From MGBC163016 sp964649145 (lineage in GTDB: Bacteria > Actinomycetota > Coriobacteriia > Coriobacteriales > Eggerthellaceae), in assembly GCA_964649145.1 (NCBI GenBank), contig CAZYOQ010000003.1, forward strand, positions 1-64,000: a stretch of DNA of 64,000 nucleotides. The letters run 5' to 3'. Position 1 is the stretch's first letter, and every line of letters begins with the position of its first letter. The notes beneath the pieces are model-generated. The model did no database searches and was not told where the DNA came from. It saw nothing but the letters and a program-made list of their open reading frames with translations. The translations under genes were made by a program, and so were the position numbers. This document shows positions 61,854 to 64,000 of this stretch, piece by piece.

Positions 61854-64000
61854 ATGATCGATCTGCTCCAAATGCAGCATGCCTTGGCGCATGACCCCTG
61901 CCGGAGGAGCGACCGCGACCCAGTTGGTGCGGTTACGATTGGCGAGAGGGTTACTCTTACCCTTCGCGTGGAGAAATGCTCAAGGCCAGATATCACATGT
62001 GTCTATCTCGAGTTTGTAAACGATCCTCCGCTGTCCGATGCTGAAGGTGGGAAGGCGCCTAAATTCATGTGGCGTCAGATTCCCATGACTGAATGCGACG
62101 AAGGGTTTAAGGCATACATAGACACACGAGGTTGCACGAGGGTTATCTTCTATAGATTTAGGGTTTGCACAGCGCTTAGCGACATTCTCTATTTCAAGAG
62201 ATCTGATGATCTTTCAACAGCTGGCACGTCTTGTCTTCCGGGAGTGTGGATCGAGGAGATGGATCCGACATCCGCCTTTCAGCTTACAGTATACGAGCCG
62301 GGTTTTACGACGCCTGAATGGATGCACGGCGCCACCATGTATCAGATTTTTCCAGACCGCTTCGCGCGTGATGCTGAAGGTATAAAAAGCGCTGGCGTCA
62401 AGGCACATGAGTCTCGAGGCTGGCCTATTAAGGTGCATGAGGACTGGAACGAGCCTCCTTCTTGGGTAGAGCCTTACGAACCTGTCGATTTTTACGGCGC
62501 TACATTACGAGGTATTGCAGAAAAGCTTGACTACATTAAATCGCTTGGTGTCGATGTTATTTATCTGAACCCGATCTGCGAGTCTAGGTCGAATCACCGC
62601 TATAATACAGGCGACTACGAGGTTGTTGATCCACTTTTAGGTTCATGGAGCGACTTCTTCTATCTTTGTGCGCGTGCCAGAATTCTGGGGATACGCGTGG
62701 TGCTTGACACGGTTCTGTCTCACACGGGCTCATCCAGTAAATATTTCAATTTGGATGGCTCTTATGACTGCCTAGGCGCTGCCCAAAGCCCCGATTCCCC
62801 GTACAGAGACTGGTACGATTTCAAACCAGACGACTCTCCTGCTTATAGATGCTGGTGGAACGATCCGTCGCTGCCTGAGATAGACGAGCACAATGAGTCT
62901 TGGCAGCGCTTCATCTTAGGTGATGTGGGTGCTGCGGCCTCTGAAATAAGCAGCGTGAAAAGTGACGTGCAAAGCGACGCAATTGGCGACTCGAAAAACG
63001 ATGCAATAAGCGATGCAGGCTCTGCCAAGAAAGCCGGCAGCAAGTCCGCAGGCGGAGTTTTGTCTATGTGGTCAAACCAGGGTGCAGCAGGCTTTCGCCT
63101 TGATGTGGCAGATGAGATTCCCGATGACGTGCTAGAGCTCGTGCGGAAATCGGTTAAGGCAAAAGACCCAGAGGCGGCGATAATAGGAGAAGTCTGGGAG
63201 GACGCCACAACCAAGGCAAGCTATGGCACAAGGCGCACCTATGCACTTGGACGCTCACTCGACTCTGTCATGAACTACCCGCTAAGAAGACAGCTTCTAG
63301 ACTTTGTTTTGAATAAGCGGTCGGCAGTACAGCTTTCCACATTTTTGCGCCTGCAAAAGTCGAATTACCCAAAGCCCCTGTATGAAAGCCTAATGAACCT
63401 GCTTTCTTCGCACGATGTTGAGCGCATTCGAAGCGTTTTGGCAGCAGGTTATGAATTTAGGGATTGCCCGCGCTCAGAACAAGTTGAGATAGTCTCTAGA
63501 ATTGATAGGCAAGCAGATTGGCATGCTAGCATACTGCAGCGTATCTTGGCCATGATCACATATATGCTTCCCGGGATGCCGTGTCTTTATTATGGGGATG
63601 AACGCGGGATGCAAGGTGGGCGCGACCCGTTTTGCCGCGCGACCTTCCCATGGGATGGTTCTCGCAACGACTGTGGGGAAGACCTCACGGCCTATTATCA
63701 GGCATTGGGAAAATTCAGAAGCGCTTCACCTGCATTGCGCAAAGGAAGCGTCACATTTACGCCTTTCAGGAAAGACGTGCTGTGTATCACGAGAATATTT
63801 ACCCAAAAATCAGGCAATTTCGAGGGCATGTTATGCGTTGTGAACCGAAGCGACAAACCTATACGTGTAGCAGTTGATCTTGCAGACGAGGCTTCTGCGT
63901 TGGAGCCATCTGACATTATTGCTTTACGCTTGCGGTCAACTAGATTCCCTCGGCTTGTATTCTCTACGGATTCCGAGAATATGTCGCATGACTCCCATGC
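61854..64000 (+). CDS. GH13 alpha-glucan hydrolase, neopullulanase/cyclomaltodextrinase-like (3' end cut)
   Basis: Open from ATG 61854 to the window edge, about 715 residues so far. An N-terminal beta domain (residues 1-150) precedes the catalytic barrel: MYQIFPDRF (about 163), YLNPICESRSNHRYNTGDYEVVDP (region V), VVLDTVLSH (I), GFRLDVAD with nucleophile Asp (II), IIGEVWED with acid Glu (III) and LLSSHDVER (IV, Ser in place of Asn). A Ser/Asp/Lys-rich insert at about residues 358-400 lies just before region II. It would debranch or hydrolyse maltodextrins from glycogen breakdown. Starts 6 nt after glgP. Confidence 0.9.
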   Translation, partial: MIDLLQMQHALAHDPCRRSDRDPVGAVTIGERVTLTLRVEKCSRPDITCVYLEFVNDPPLSDAEGGKAPKFMWRQIPMTECDEGFKAYIDTRGCTRVIFYRFRVCTALSDILYFKRSDDLSTAGTSCLPGVWIEEMDPTSAFQLTVYEPGFTTPEWMHGATMYQIFPDRFARDAEGIKSAGVKAHESRGWPIKVHEDWNEPPSWVEPYEPVDFYGATLRGIAEKLDYIKSLGVDVIYLNPICESRSNHRYNTGDYEVVDPLLGSWSDFFYLCARARILGIRVVLDTVLSHTGSSSKYFNLDGSYDCLGAAQSPDSPYRDWYDFKPDDSPAYRCWWNDPSLPEIDEHNESWQRFILGDVGAAASEISSVKSDVQSDAIGDSKNDAISDAGSAKKAGSKSAGGVLSMWSNQGAAGFRLDVADEIPDDVLELVRKSVKAKDPEAAIIGEVWEDATTKASYGTRRTYALGRSLDSVMNYPLRRQLLDFVLNKRSAVQLSTFLRLQKSNYPKPLYESLMNLLSSHDVERIRSVLAAGYEFRDCPRSEQVEIVSRIDRQADWHASILQRILAMITYMLPGMPCLYYGDERGMQGGRDPFCRATFPWDGSRNDCGEDLTAYYQALGKFRSASPALRKGSVTFTPFRKDVLCITRIFTQKSGNFEGMLCVVNRSDKPIRVAVDLADEASALEPSDIIALRLRSTRFPRLVFSTDSENMSHDSH

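Overview
The window reads as chromosome of a strictly anaerobic or microaerophilic actinobacterium of the class Coriobacteriia, most likely Eggerthellaceae or a close relative. The reasons are a DmsABC-type molybdoenzyme operon next to a LuxR-type regulator with a polytopic membrane N-terminus, a TorD chaperone, NapG/NapH-like ferredoxins, a giant 2-hydroxyacyl-CoA dehydratase activase and a compact glycogen operon. The genus cannot be decided from sequence reading alone. I saw no rRNA, tRNA, insertion sequence, prophage or CRISPR array.

Region 1 (1-15.3 kb) is a respiratory island. A polyferredoxin and a UvrD-like protein without a motor domain (216-2836) precede a membrane-bound LuxR regulator (2991-4520, minus). 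A three-subunit molybdopterin oxidoreductase follows (4861-9575). Then come a minus-strand set (a UvrD/Rep-like ATPase, a TorD chaperone and an unknown protein) and a NapG/NapH-like electron-transfer pair under a near-consensus promoter. The two UvrD-like proteins flank the molybdoenzyme and look like paralogues, one lacking the ATPase half.

Region 2 (15.3-27.2 kb) has a HipBA toxin-antitoxin pair, a small nitroreductase, and one long plus-strand set: a beta-helix lipoprotein, a two-component system, a MacB-type ABC transporter flanked by two adaptor proteins, and an MBG-domain surface protein.

Region 3 (27.3-34 kb) contains ferrochelatase, a csoR-copA copper-efflux operon with a textbook CsoR operator, and a cluster of regulators. 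The cluster includes an XRE regulator and a DUF4230-like membrane protein linked by repeated palindromic operators, plus a MerR regulator with a 19-bp-spacer promoter. Two unlisted micro-ORFs encode similar single-pass membrane peptides (33 and 44 aa).

Region 4 (34-53 kb) is mainly metabolism: the acyl-CoA dehydratase activase-like protein, pyridoxal phosphate synthase pdxST with divergent pdxR, mnmA, glutamate synthase gltBD, a MarR regulator, manganese exporter mntP, and an alanine/glycine symporter under a glycine riboswitch.

Region 5 (53-64 kb) is a glycogen operon: a continuous glgB-glgC fusion ORF, glgD, glgA with a repeat-bearing N-terminal extension, glgP, and a GH13 glycosidase running off the window. 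The genes are tightly overlapped and probably co-transcribed.
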